A stretch of DNA of 64,000 bases from Rhynchopus sp. YZ270_cl-10 (Eukaryota; Euglenozoa; Diplonemea; Diplonemida; Diplonemidae): NCBI GenBank assembly GCA_964035575.1, contig OZ037912.1, forward strand, positions 310,001-374,000, given 5' to 3'. Shown one piece after another: positions 32,401 to 41,673 of the stretch. The position numbers and the translations under genes were made by a program. The notes below the pieces were generated by a model. It was not told the DNA's origin, did no database searches, and saw nothing but the letters and a program-made list of their open reading frames with translations. How positions within the stretch are numbered: the first letter of the stretch is position 1; the number at the start of each line of letters is the position of its first letter.

Positions 32401-35179
32401 GCTAAGTCCTTGCGTCAGCCATCCCCAACCTAGGGCCCCATCTGTCCAAGACGCCCTGCTAGACGGCATACCACAGCGCAGCCCAGGCAAGACTGTCATC
32501 ATTGTCGGAGTCTCCGCCTGCGTCGACCCACGCATTCCCAAACGCGAATCCATCCCTGCCGACTGCCACAGCCTTGTCGAAGTGTTCAGTGCCCTCGGCT
32601 TCCGCGTCATATGCCTTGTGTCTGACCCATGCACCAGAAGGAAGGCATCGTTCTATCAACAGCCGGCTAAGAGGCCTCCGCTTCCTCCAGTTTCTTCTGT
32701 TCCTTTGGAAGCGAAGTCCTCGATGAGGCAGCAGCGCAAGCCGAAGGTCTCCATAGCAGACCATGTGGACGAAGATGAGGTGCACCTACCCGAGGCGGAG
32801 GTTGTGCAGGGCGATGGGGAGAGCCTGGCGTCTGACGAAGGTGCTGAGGGTGCAGGTGGTCGTTCCCAAGCGCCCAAGAAAGCGTCTTTGTTCAACATTA
32901 ACGTTGCTGCGCTGCAGCCGCCAGAAGTATACGTCGCAACGAAGGAAAATATTCAAAGAGAAATTAATAGTGCGTATGCCTCCAGTACGTCGCTTATCAT
33001 CTATTATTTGGGGTATAAGCATGGTGGGACGTTGGGTGCGGCAGGGGGTGGGAAGGTGGACCCGAAGGATTTTTATGTTCTCACTTCTGCGTCGGTTTTG
33101 GCGGCAGATATGACGTTAACTGGGGCATCTCAGGATGGGTTTATGAAGAAGTCAGAGTTATATCCTACGGACGCACCAAACCTTGCTGTCATCAACACCC
33201 CAGCAGGAGGTGGCGCCAGCAACGCGCAGGCACCTGCCGCAGGAGGTGGGAACGGAGGGGGGAACGGAAACGCCATGGAGCGATCGGTTGCTGAACCCAC
33301 CCCGGTCGAGCTCGCAATGATGACAAGCGAGGAGCGTGAAATGCACCGTGCCGGACAAGCAACCACGATCCAGCTCTCCCAAGCCTCCCAAGGGTTTTGC
33401 ACCTGCGTTCTGGTGCTCGACACTGTGGCAGTCACTTCAGGGGCTCTAGACTCTGACCCCAACGACACAGGGTCTGCTGTTATCGAATGTCGCAACACCG
33501 TTGGTGGCTACCTCAGCGCATCATACACACGAAGTCAAAGCTACCTCATGACACATTATCTTCTCAAGGGTGTGAAAGGATCTGCAATGCGTGACCGTAC
33601 TCTCGGTTTAAATGGGCTAAACGTATTCTTAGAGAAAAAGATGAAGGCAAAAGGGGTGGTGGTGGAGACTGCTGCGTCGGGGCTGAATGTAGGTGGTTTT
33701 GTTATTGCAGATAAACTAAGTTTTTACGGTGAAGCGGTGCTCTGTCCGGACCGAAAGGTGATGAAAACCCGCCGTGGGAATGCTCGCGATGTACCCCTCT
33801 GGGTGGTTCTGGACCTTGCAGTTCCGGTGTCCGGGTTGAAAGAGGGGAGGGGGGATACAATGAGTGAAGAAGCGCTGCACGCATTTTCTCGTAGATTGCA
33901 TGCTTTATTAAAGCCGAATGCTTCGCATCCAAGAGCAAAGCGTGCATATGATAAAATTGAAACCCATCATGAAAAATACGTTCGCTCCGTCGCCGACACC
34001 CTTCTCGGGACCGAAGCGGTTGGTCTGAGTGTCCGTGGGGTGAGTTACTGCAACACAGTGCTTCTCACGCTTGCAGGAAGCGGATGGACCCATTTGATAG
34101 CCAACCCTGTCAAACGCAATGAGCTGATCTCCTCTTTTGAAGAAGATTTGAAGGGAAATCTGTTTGCAAGCCGGGTTCCGATTGGCGTAGAGTCATACCT
34201 CCACCAGGGCTCAGCAGTGTTGGAAGTCAGCTTTGGACAGCTAAGTCGGAGGAGGGAGTCTCTGACCAAAACGTTTCTTGCCTCCATCCACGATTCCCTG
34301 ACCCGCTGTATCACTGCATTAGATGAAGAGCGTGCTGCAGAAAACCAAAAAAACACTCCCTTCAAAATCGCCAACCACGACATCACAAACACCCCTGTAG
34401 ACCTACAGCATACCGCAAAGACGGCAGATCCTCTAGAAGAGCTGGACAAGCCTCTTATGAGTCTTCGTAAAGCGGATTTGGGTGGAGTCTCTGTTGGTGG
34501 GGTGTTGGTGGTAGATATCGCAGAGCGAGTTCACATTAATGTCTTGACCTCCGATTATGCGGCGCTCAAAATGGATAGGGCGGTGCGTAGTGGAGAGCTT
34601 GGGGTGTTTTGTAAAAGGGTTTTTGCTCATCAGATTACTCCGGTTCATGATTTTACTTCAAAAAGGGATACAGCAGCAAGGCAGATTCAGGCGTTTTACC
34701 GTTCTGCGTTGGAAGGAGCGTTTTTGCGTCTTTTATTTGTAAATGAAAAGGCGCAGGCGGAAGGGAGAGCGGCAGTGATGAATGCGCAGAGGGAAGGGGC
34801 GGCAGCGATTTCGACGCTTCTGTTGGAGGAGGGACGTGCCTTTGTGGTGTCAGAAGAGGCAGCGATTCGGGCTGACAAAGTGAACTGGGAGATTGAAGAG
34901 CGTGGGCTGCTCTTTGCAGGGTGCAGTCGGAGCTTTTTGTCGTTGGAGAGCTACCACAGAAAGCTGATTGGAGAAGAGCAAGCAGCGTCGCACCTCATGC
35001 ACATTGCTGGAGAGGGCCGGTCCCGTTGGCTGTGCGAGGGGGCGCAGCTCTTCGAACGCACAAAACTGCGTGACATCAGCAAGCTCGGTATTGCACAAAA
35101 CGTCCAACGCGATAAAATCCGTCGAGAACAGAAATCCTCTGAAATAGGCCTTCTCAAATTCCGGTCAAAACGGTTTTAA
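29480..35179 (+). CDS. Giant protein with caspase-like domain lacking the active Cys
   Basis: 1899 residues in one open frame. Residues 1-1000 are mostly disordered: acidic and Pro-rich, with a Gln-rich run (about 335-350) and EAVKEAVEEAVEEAV-type repeats. From about 1003, KTVIIVGVSACVDPRIP and LVEVFSALGFRVICLVSD resemble the first strands of a caspase/metacaspase (peptidase C14) fold. ATKENIQREI and LIIYYLGYKHGG (about 1175) fit the strand leading to the catalytic His. VLVLDTVAVTSG (about 1310) occupies the place of the LDxCxSG Cys motif but has no Cys. YLMTHYLLKGVKG and FLEKKMKAKG fit the last helices. A disordered insert of about 90 residues splits the domain. Near 1732, AARQIQAFYRS is IQ-like (calmodulin-binding). 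The C-terminus is helical and ends with basic residues. Probably a scaffold or regulatory pseudo-protease. The fold assignment is by motif only. Confidence 0.6.
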   Translation: MEPSNAQNSRWGENAAALQTSALDLRHLSPVSDDFQGRVVTVVRQRRPFTTYPGEIPDLNQLKLKSLAVLVSGDRKVDPELCAANDGGMAFRSHKGAGRSKTRPMSSGALVVPRIGQRAAERLEPGALPPLPSGEGEETQKQRVLMPPLSECPCPEPEQRGGRVRAGSAGYTDSIASDLPLPWCDNYRPAKYIQSLFGELAGGRQRRGQRVLKKKYEQCYSAHEAAALDAAVSPRRVKLSNTHADSTIVLSSVVQTKGKVKSRADQCAADEYGEAVLQPDEDIVPGTPADSVQSPQKPAPYVKGACGDKPVHGLSRGYSFLDRIDPQVHDAAVLLGQQQQMELQQQQRLPSPPSCPIDAPCDVRSAPREAPVHSSVDVDVDVAVEGGSEHVKTVVAAVTAVLAVAAGSDVERVASAHALPGEVEVEVEVGGQVGVSEEGRGGGEATPATPALSPLLGFMASEGVVMWNISDAVVDADTVQADPGACPQENQPQVEEDNGDTLTTPRRTPAPETPGASETPETPGASESSTPKASAEAEAMPVEVTAAVVKEAVKEAVEEAVEEAVPPTAKVESQVQSTGAQLPETQPPPPPPPLDTGAAALPKDVEELDAFSLSPSCGFEAPFGCDFADETPVVSPEHLAESPSPRQDSTNATGTTTAAQLLSEALSPRPLPQLPLPTETEPEPEQEHSASIPSSPSTHSSSPQISPCSDRPDTPDGCPPSLEGVAAELPAPPEPPHGGDTALPTLVPTLALKEVDTDPLDTVFGLSPGRLDESRLTPEMSPRMRNSPRAEPAEVPAQKDGRTVVIHDVEEPHPLQQHMSFVFGETAFCRENSETTDPGTAPIKEGSLRGGSLRKSSKRRQQSVVALPRRRFKSFTVEATNEPRSRRASHAADVPIQSAHSMHVRRKSVRKEPTKRKATIDAEKFKEHLSVLIPGTTPGEQRTQALRVARMPAHERAFEVARLKDVRIQHAKALLSPCVSHPQPRAPSVQDALLDGIPQRSPGKTVIIVGVSACVDPRIPKRESIPADCHSLVEVFSALGFRVICLVSDPCTRRKASFYQQPAKRPPLPPVSSVPLEAKSSMRQQRKPKVSIADHVDEDEVHLPEAEVVQGDGESLASDEGAEGAGGRSQAPKKASLFNINVAALQPPEVYVATKENIQREINSAYASSTSLIIYYLGYKHGGTLGAAGGGKVDPKDFYVLTSASVLAADMTLTGASQDGFMKKSELYPTDAPNLAVINTPAGGGASNAQAPAAGGGNGGGNGNAMERSVAEPTPVELAMMTSEEREMHRAGQATTIQLSQASQGFCTCVLVLDTVAVTSGALDSDPNDTGSAVIECRNTVGGYLSASYTRSQSYLMTHYLLKGVKGSAMRDRTLGLNGLNVFLEKKMKAKGVVVETAASGLNVGGFVIADKLSFYGEAVLCPDRKVMKTRRGNARDVPLWVVLDLAVPVSGLKEGRGDTMSEEALHAFSRRLHALLKPNASHPRAKRAYDKIETHHEKYVRSVADTLLGTEAVGLSVRGVSYCNTVLLTLAGSGWTHLIANPVKRNELISSFEEDLKGNLFASRVPIGVESYLHQGSAVLEVSFGQLSRRRESLTKTFLASIHDSLTRCITALDEERAAENQKNTPFKIANHDITNTPVDLQHTAKTADPLEELDKPLMSLRKADLGGVSVGGVLVVDIAERVHINVLTSDYAALKMDRAVRSGELGVFCKRVFAHQITPVHDFTSKRDTAARQIQAFYRSALEGAFLRLLFVNEKAQAEGRAAVMNAQREGAAAISTLLLEEGRAFVVSEEAAIRADKVNWEIEERGLLFAGCSRSFLSLESYHRKLIGEEQAASHLMHIAGEGRSRWLCEGAQLFERTKLRDISKLGIAQNVQRDKIRREQKSSEIGLLKFRSKRF

Positions 35180-35197
35180 AAGACGACACAAAAAACA

Positions 35198-35262
35198 CAG
35201 ACAGTGGAGATTGCACAAACTGTGGCAACACAACCGAGGCAACTACACTACTCCAACAATTT
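35198..35262 (+). repeat. 65-base repeat in the caspase-like gene 3' region
   Basis: Near-identical to 16913-16979 (see there). It starts 19 bases after the TAA stop, so it is probably transcribed in the 3' untranslated region. Confidence 0.75.
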
Positions 35263-35529
35263 TCCAAAAAAAAAATAATGCAGAATGGAGGTAGGAGGAG
35301 GAGGAGGAGGAGGAGGAGGGGTGCCTTTTGTGGTCCAAGAGAGGTGCAGTGATGTGTGGACCATAGTAAAAAAAAAAAACCCCCCAGAGAGAAAAAGAGG
35401 AGGGGCGAACTACGTCAATACGTTCAGAGATTTATATACCATAGTAGAACTGAGGTTGAACCTCAGTTTTGAAAAAAAAAAAAAAACTTTTGCAGATTTG
35501 GAAAAAAAGTTTTTTGCATTTTTTGGGGA

Positions 35530-35715
35530 ACTGGGTTGCTGACCGCACCATGAAATCCCGTACCATACAGGCTGTACCCAATTTTTTTGCCTGCGGCGCC
35601 ATTTTTCCTTTTTTGCTCCGCAAAAAAGGGTTCGTTGAGTGACTCTGTGGTGTAAAAGGCTAGATTTTTACACCGTACCCCAATTTTTTTTCGCCTGCGG
35701 CGCCATATTATATTG
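35530..35715 (-). repeat. Foldback-like repeat family C2, copy 2
   Basis: Inverted copy of 1450-1615: GCCTGCGGCGCCATTTTT, TTTTTTGCTCCGCAAAAAAG, GGTTCGTTGAGTGACTCTGT, GGTGTAAAA and CGCCTGCGGCGCCAT. It begins with GGGTTGCTGACCGCACCAT, shared with the copy at 57487. Confidence 0.65.
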
Positions 35716-36789
35716 TATTTTTGGGGGTTTTGGTAGGAACGTTTTTTTTTTTGCAGTACGGGGATTTCATTCAGGGGAGTTTAAAAGTTTGGATTTTTTT
35801 CAAAAAAATCGGTTTGAGGTAAAAAATCGGTTTGGGCAAAAAAAAGCGAATTCCGAGCTTTCTCGCCCCCCCACGGGCCTCACCCCCCACCCTTCATCCC
35901 TTAACAACTTTTTTCGATTTCTGTTCCTTTTTAAAAATTTTTCTCAAAGATCTGAACAGAAACGAACAGGCACCCACGAACAGAACGCAACGAACGCATC
36001 CAACACAACGCAACCGATCTGAATGCATCGAACGGAACCCAAGCAACGCAACGAGTGGTTACAAACCGCAGCCCACCTTCGGTACCCCGCAAGTGCGTTT
36101 CCGGCGCCACATACACGGGTCTGGGCCCAAAAAACCGGGTTTTGGGCTGAAACTCGTGGTTTTCGGTGAAAAACGCCCGTTTTGCCTTAAGGAACGCACG
36201 TTTCTAAACACTTTGGTGCCTCTGCGTGAAATGTCTATTTTTGGTGGACCCCGTATGGGGGGGTGTAGGTACAGGGTGCGTAGCAAAAGCAACCTTAAAA
36301 ACCTTAACACAGAGTGTCAAGGAATTTTTGAGGGATGGGGTTATCCCAGGGCCTCACTTCCCCTTCCTCTCTCACTCATGTTTGGCTTCTCCGAGCTCCG
36401 TCCGTCAAATGGTGGGGTCACATTATCTGCAAAAACAGGATTTTTCTGGACAGAAACCCTGTTACGAGGAATTTTTTTTTTTTCAAAAATCCAGATTTTC
36501 CATAGCTTTTTTTTTTTTTTTTTTCAAAATCCTCAAACCGAATTTTTCGGTTTTTGAAACCGGTAAACCGATATTTTAAACTCCCCTGGATTTCATTAAG
36601 AAACCAGAAGTTCTAATATTGTTGAGTAAGACCACCACATAGTGGACTTGCATATACATGTGACCCCGCCGTGGAACGCAATTGGCTCGGAAAGTCAAAA
36701 GAAAGAGGAGAAAAAAGAAAAGAGAAAAAAAAAAAAAGTTGGTTACCGTGCGCCTGCGGCGCTGCCTGTTCCCTTCCAGTTTCTACAGG

Positions 36790-37290
36790 CAAACACTTGC
36801 CCCCTTTACCTTACACTGACGGGTTTTGACCAAAACCAAGAACTTGTCCATTTCGGCAAATTGACCCCACCACAGAACGGACGGATTCCGGAAATGCAAA
36901 TGCCGGTGTTTTCGCGCATTTTCATGTTGCAAGACGTCAGGATCAGGGAGAGAAAATCTGGTTGTGGGATTTACATTGGCCCTCTTTACCCACATGGATT
37001 TTGACCAAAACCAAAAAATTGGCCATTTCGGCAAAGTGACCCCACCACAGCGCGGACGGATTCCGGAAATTCCAATCGCGGTATGTTTTGGGGCTGAAAA
37101 CCCACTGATTTTCAGGAGAAAAATTGCTTCCAAATGTCGGAATTTTCCGAATTTTCCTGAAAATGACCCTTGTTTACGAGTATGGGTTCATATTTTGCGA
37201 AAATTTAAGTCACTAAAACTTTGTCCATTTTTCCGTATATACCCCACCACAGGCTGGGATTGGCCCGGAAATGCCACAAAACGGGGTTTC
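36790..37290 (+). repeat. Three diverged tandem units of about 180-195 bases
   Basis: GTTTTGACCAAAACCAAGAA, TCCATTTCGGCAAATTGACC, CCACCACAGAACGGACGGAT recur as ATTTTGACCAAAACCAAAAA, GCCATTTCGGCAAAGTGACC, CCACCACAGCGCGGACGGAT. A weaker third unit lies at about 37200-37285. The third unit has an inverted dispersed copy at 61815-61945. Confidence 0.65.
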
Positions 37291-38233
37291 CGGGCCTCCC
37301 CAGCTAACCTTTTCTAGGAACGTTTTTTCGTACCCGAAATCCATTTTTTCCCCATTTTTTCCCATAATTAGCGCGACCACTGGTACAAACCCTAGCCTCT
37401 CCACCAAGGTACTTAGCGCAATTATAGATACAACAAAAAAAGGGGAGGGGGCACACCACACTACCACCTACCTTAACAGTGCAAGGTGGGAGTGTCCTTT
37501 TCCCCCTCCCCCTCTTCCCTCTGATGCTCTGTTGGTGGAGCTGCAATTCAGACAGTTTTTACTTTGGGGGTGGCTAAGCAGAGGTTGACTCTGATCAATC
37601 AGACTCTTGAGACTTTTCTTTGAATATGATAAGGTGACTAAGCACGAGAGGCTTAGGGTCATCTTATAAACTTTTCTTTCTTTTGAGGGGGTTTTTTTCT
37701 GAGGTTCTCATGAAAACGTGTATTGGAGAGCTGCAAAAGGATATTACCACGAGAAATTGATTCCGAATAGTAGCGGATGTTAGGAAGCCTTTGGGGCAAC
37801 AGCTCTTTATAAAAAGATCTGGTAGGCCCGTTTATGTCGGCGAGATGAACCGAAAGTCTCATGATTGCTATGAGAATGAGGCTTTGGTTCACCTTAGCAA
37901 AAAGCTTTCTTTGTCGATCCCTTTTTCCTTATCCCATAAAAATCCCATAATTAAGTCTGAAAAAAAAGAAAACGAAACAAATAAAAGCTGCTTTCTTGAG
38001 TTCAGAGGAGCACGATTATGTCTCTCAGTGCAGGTCTTTGGGCGATATTGGGTACATACGATACCTCAGGTCGGCGATTGTTCATTGAATAATACAAAAC
38101 TGTGTCACACGGTCGCTCTTCTGGGCGAAGTGCCCGAGCGTTGATATCTTGGACACAACTATTCCCTGCTTTCCGTAGTATATACACACACCCACCCACG
38201 CAGGAACACTACACATTTGCGAAGCGGAAGGGC

Positions 38234-41200
38234 ATGTCTCGAACCCTGGTGGTGCTTGCAGTCTGTGCTGCAGGTGTCGTGGCCGATGTGGGGAAGTGTG
38301 TCATAGCACCTGGGACACGCAACGTCAGCATTGTGGGGACGACTTTACAGTTCATGGGCGACTACATGTGCCCGAAGCTGCAGCAGCTGAAGGCAGACCA
38401 CCCTGATATCGACTTGCGTTTCTACGACAAGAAAGCTGTGTTGCTGCAGACATTGTCATTTGGGCGTTTGATGAAGCTAGACATTGAGCTTGTGCAGCAC
38501 GAGACCTTTGAGACAGGGAACACACTGTACGACGTGTACTCTGTCGGTGCTGCGTGGTGGAAGTTGTCGGCAGAGTACTTCACACCACTGGACCCGGCTG
38601 TGGTGGCCGACATACGTCCGATCTTTGAGAAGAAGAACGAGGCAGGAGATACCATTGGCATTCCCCACCTAGGCTCACGCATGGTGATGTACTACCGCCG
38701 TGACCTGTTGGAGAAGCACGGGTTGACATGGCCGAAGACGATGGCTGAGTTCGACGTGACGGTGAAGGCTGTGATGGATGCAGAGCGTGCGGCAGGCAAC
38801 CCTGACTTTTGGGGGTACCTTGTTCCGGGGGAGGATTCGTCGAATGCGCTCATGTCGCTGTTTACACTGTTGCTGTCGACTGAAGATGGTGGTGGCATTG
38901 TGGCGCCGGACGGGAGTGTGACGATCAACAACCCAGGTGCGGCAGTTGTGCTGACACGTTGGCGTGCGTGGTTCGGCACAATCTCACCCCCGAACTCGTT
39001 CTACATGACAAACGAGGATACCCGCAAGATGTTTAATGCAGGGAACGCGTTCATCACCATGGAGTTCACAAGCAAGATGGACAAGTACGAAGCACTTCTC
39101 AAGAAAGGGTTGGACGTGGCAATTGGTGCGACACCTGGCAAGAACGGTGCTGGGATGGTGGGTGGGCAGAGCAGCTTTGTGCCGCAATCAGCACCAAGCC
39201 AGGAGGTGGCGAAGAAGTATCTTGAGTCCTTTGCAGGAAGCCTTCACGAGTGGACTGTGCAGAAGAAGAACAGCGAGCCACTTGTGATGAAGACTATCGA
39301 GGACCCAGCACTGTTTGAGGAGTACTGCAGCAACGTCAAGCACCGTCTGATGTGTGAGTCGCTGAAGGCGTTTCCCGACTTCTGGACAAGGGCAGTGTAC
39401 CGTCCTGATGCTGGGTGCCGTGCACTGTTCACAGATTGCATGGACAAGGTGTACATGAACCTTCAGCCGTTCTTTGAGTCATCGACACCAGCAACCGAGA
39501 CACTGAAGGATCTTGAGAAGGACCTGCTTGAGTTGCTGGGACACGTGCGTCCTGAAACAAGCAGTCTCTTCAGCGGTGCGAAGTGGAAATACATGCTTGT
39601 GGCAGTTGCCTGTGTGTCTGGGTTGGTGCTTGCACTCCTGGGTGGTTTCGTGTGGCGTCAGAACAAGCGCATGCGGAAAGCAGACGGGTGTGGGATTCCG
39701 ATATCAGTGTGTCTTGGGTTTGTGGTGCTTGTGTTCATTGGGTCGCTTGGTGGGGTGCTGGTGGAAAAGAGCGACAGTGCACTGCGGGAGGTGAGCCTGG
39801 ACATGAGTTTGGAGGTGCGCATGCAAGCGTTGAGTGTGATGAGCACAACGTTGGAGTTGACGTTGCAAGGGATGGACAGACCCGACCTGTCGTCGATAGG
39901 TGTTGTGCAGGCTGCACTTGTGGAGGTGAAGAACTCGTTTGCACGTCAGCGTGTGCTGGAAGGGTCTCTGATTGTCGTGGTTGATGCTGCAGACGGACGT
40001 GTGTTGGTGTCTTCTGACAGCAAACGCCAACCTGAGCAGGCAATCTATCCCCTTGTGCACCAGTGGGTGAGCGAAGCACTGACACAGCTGGAGTTTCAGA
40101 CGAAGCTGATTGACTCCACACGCATGCTGCGTGTGAAGGACGACGAGGGGACTGTGGCACTGTGCAACCAACGTTCCGTGTCTGTGGGTGAAACTGACGG
40201 GTTCGGGAAGAGACGGGCCTGGATTCTGATGTACATCACACCCGAGCACGTGATTCTTGGGAAGGCAACAGCAACACGTGAGGCGACGCTGTACATCGGT
40301 GTGTCGCTGGCACTTGCGGCTATTGTGTGTGTTGTGTTCTGTGCAGTGGTGGTGACGAACCCGCTTGTGCACCTTGCGGAGGACATGGAGCACGTGCGCA
40401 CAATGAACCTTGAGCGGGTGAGCGACACAAAGCGTTCGCTCTTCACTGAGCTGGGGAGTCTGCGTGCTGGCTTCGACTCGATGCGTGAGCTGCTTGTGTA
40501 CTACAAAGCCTTCATGCCGCAGAGTGTGCTTGTGGAGTCCAGTGACGAATGTGAGTCCGAGGAGGAGTCGTCGCACCCTACTGGGTCTGTCGAGCGCTCT
40601 TCCAAGCAAGGAGACTCCACGTCACGGTCACGTGCAACGTCGCAGGCAACTTCTGTCAGGCAACGCGACGCTCAAGTGATTGCAGTCCTGTCGTTGGGTT
40701 TGAAGCGGAAGAGGGTGGGACTGCTCCTCACAAACCTTCGTGACTTCCACAGCCACAGTGACAGTGCTGCACAGACACGCCACACATCGTACCTGGGATG
40801 CATCCTGGCCCAAACACGTGTCTTCAAGGGTGTTGTTGACAGCGTGAGTGGTGATAAGGTCACTGTGAACTTCAACGCTGTCACACGTACCCCACAGTGC
40901 GAGAAGTCTGTGGTGGAAATGGCACTTGCACTGCAGGCCTGTCCTGAATTCAATGGCGGGAACATTGCTGCCTCTGTCGGGTCCGTTCGTTGCGGGAACA
41001 TGGGGACGTCTGCTGCGAAGGGCTTTGCGTTGGTGGGCACGATGCTGCGTGTGGTGTGGCGTATGGAGCGCTGGGGACGCTTGTGGGACGTGCCCTTTGT
41101 TATCGATGAAGCACTTCGAAGCAGCGCATTGGCAGTTGTGCACACACGCAAAATGATGCGAACACAGAACGGTGAGCAGGTGTTGACGCTGCACGAGGCA

Positions 41201-41461
41201 TTGACCCTGAAGGGCGACCTTGCAACAGACGAGTGGATGTACCAACTGGAAGACATGGATAAGTCTGACCCGAACAAAGCAGCGAACACTGCTTTTGACG
41301 CTCTGTATGATGGTGACAGTGCTCCCTTCCTTGCTCTTCCCACAGCGGAGCAGGAGTACCTGGCACCCCTCAAGGCGCTCTTGGAGGAGACGAACTACAA
41401 ACCGTTTTGCTTTTATGGAATGGTTGGCAAGACTAAGGCGAAGCAGGGAATCGTTGCCTGA
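38234..41461 (+). CDS. Receptor copy 2: solute-binding, Cache-like and cyclase-like domains
   Basis: 1075 residues, same architecture as copy 1: signal peptide (MSRTLVVLAVCAAGVVA), solute-binding-like ectodomain, TM1 near 451, TM2, Cache-like domain, TM3, HAMP-like region and cyclase-like domain. The DNA for TM1 through the HAMP-like part is almost identical to copy 1, including silent positions. Four short blocks in the ectodomain and the whole cyclase-like domain differ strongly. A Ser/Glu-rich linker (ESSDECESEEESSHPTGS) precedes the cyclase-like domain and has no counterpart of that length in copy 1. The usual metal-binding FSDI is LLTNLRDF; VVDSVSGDKVTVNFNA keeps the second GD. The C-terminus ends GMVGKTKAKQGIVA. 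The start was chosen because the ATG and 48 upstream bases are shared with copy 3. The product presumably sits in the plasma membrane; the ligand is unknown. Confidence 0.8.
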   Translation: MSRTLVVLAVCAAGVVADVGKCVIAPGTRNVSIVGTTLQFMGDYMCPKLQQLKADHPDIDLRFYDKKAVLLQTLSFGRLMKLDIELVQHETFETGNTLYDVYSVGAAWWKLSAEYFTPLDPAVVADIRPIFEKKNEAGDTIGIPHLGSRMVMYYRRDLLEKHGLTWPKTMAEFDVTVKAVMDAERAAGNPDFWGYLVPGEDSSNALMSLFTLLLSTEDGGGIVAPDGSVTINNPGAAVVLTRWRAWFGTISPPNSFYMTNEDTRKMFNAGNAFITMEFTSKMDKYEALLKKGLDVAIGATPGKNGAGMVGGQSSFVPQSAPSQEVAKKYLESFAGSLHEWTVQKKNSEPLVMKTIEDPALFEEYCSNVKHRLMCESLKAFPDFWTRAVYRPDAGCRALFTDCMDKVYMNLQPFFESSTPATETLKDLEKDLLELLGHVRPETSSLFSGAKWKYMLVAVACVSGLVLALLGGFVWRQNKRMRKADGCGIPISVCLGFVVLVFIGSLGGVLVEKSDSALREVSLDMSLEVRMQALSVMSTTLELTLQGMDRPDLSSIGVVQAALVEVKNSFARQRVLEGSLIVVVDAADGRVLVSSDSKRQPEQAIYPLVHQWVSEALTQLEFQTKLIDSTRMLRVKDDEGTVALCNQRSVSVGETDGFGKRRAWILMYITPEHVILGKATATREATLYIGVSLALAAIVCVVFCAVVVTNPLVHLAEDMEHVRTMNLERVSDTKRSLFTELGSLRAGFDSMRELLVYYKAFMPQSVLVESSDECESEEESSHPTGSVERSSKQGDSTSRSRATSQATSVRQRDAQVIAVLSLGLKRKRVGLLLTNLRDFHSHSDSAAQTRHTSYLGCILAQTRVFKGVVDSVSGDKVTVNFNAVTRTPQCEKSVVEMALALQACPEFNGGNIAASVGSVRCGNMGTSAAKGFALVGTMLRVVWRMERWGRLWDVPFVIDEALRSSALAVVHTRKMMRTQNGEQVLTLHEALTLKGDLATDEWMYQLEDMDKSDPNKAANTAFDALYDGDSAPFLALPTAEQEYLAPLKALLEETNYKPFCFYGMVGKTKAKQGIVA

Positions 41462-41673
41462 GTGCATTAAACAGCTTTCTTTTCACTCCCCTACCTTTTT
41501 GGCTTTACCCATTTTATTGTTGTTTTCTCACTCAATGAATACATTACTATTTTGCCTTTTTCCATGCTACAGGAGGTTTGGCCACAATATGCATGAAGTT
41601 GTTTACTCTTTTGTCCCGAAGGTCAATACGGAAGCTTCTGCAAACACTGCTAAAGGAAGTTCACGTGGGCTAG
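41462..41673 (+). repeat. Receptor copy 2 downstream region, shared with 16.4 kb
   Basis: Blocks AACAGCTTTCTTTTCACTC, GCATGAAGTTGTTTACTCTT, TTGTCCCGAAGGTCAATACG and CTGCTAAAGGAAGTTCACG match 16395-16490. It may be the 3' untranslated part of a further receptor gene now lost from the 16.4-kb site, or a separate repeat. Confidence 0.5.

Larger units (their letters stand above)
35180..38233. other. Repeat-rich intergenic region
   Basis: Holds the 65-base repeat (35198-35262), a GGA-rich run (35286-35320), an inverted family C2 repeat (35530-35715), T-rich tracts, and a diverged tandem array (36790-37290). A stretch with repeated AACGCAACGAACG-like words lies at 35950-36055. No gene supported. 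At 38185-38203, CACCCACCCACGCAG is a likely splice acceptor for receptor copy 2. Confidence 0.5.

Noticed and set aside
31284-32634. Minus-strand frames of 245-266 codons
   Set aside because: Antisense to the 1899-codon gene, with no domain.
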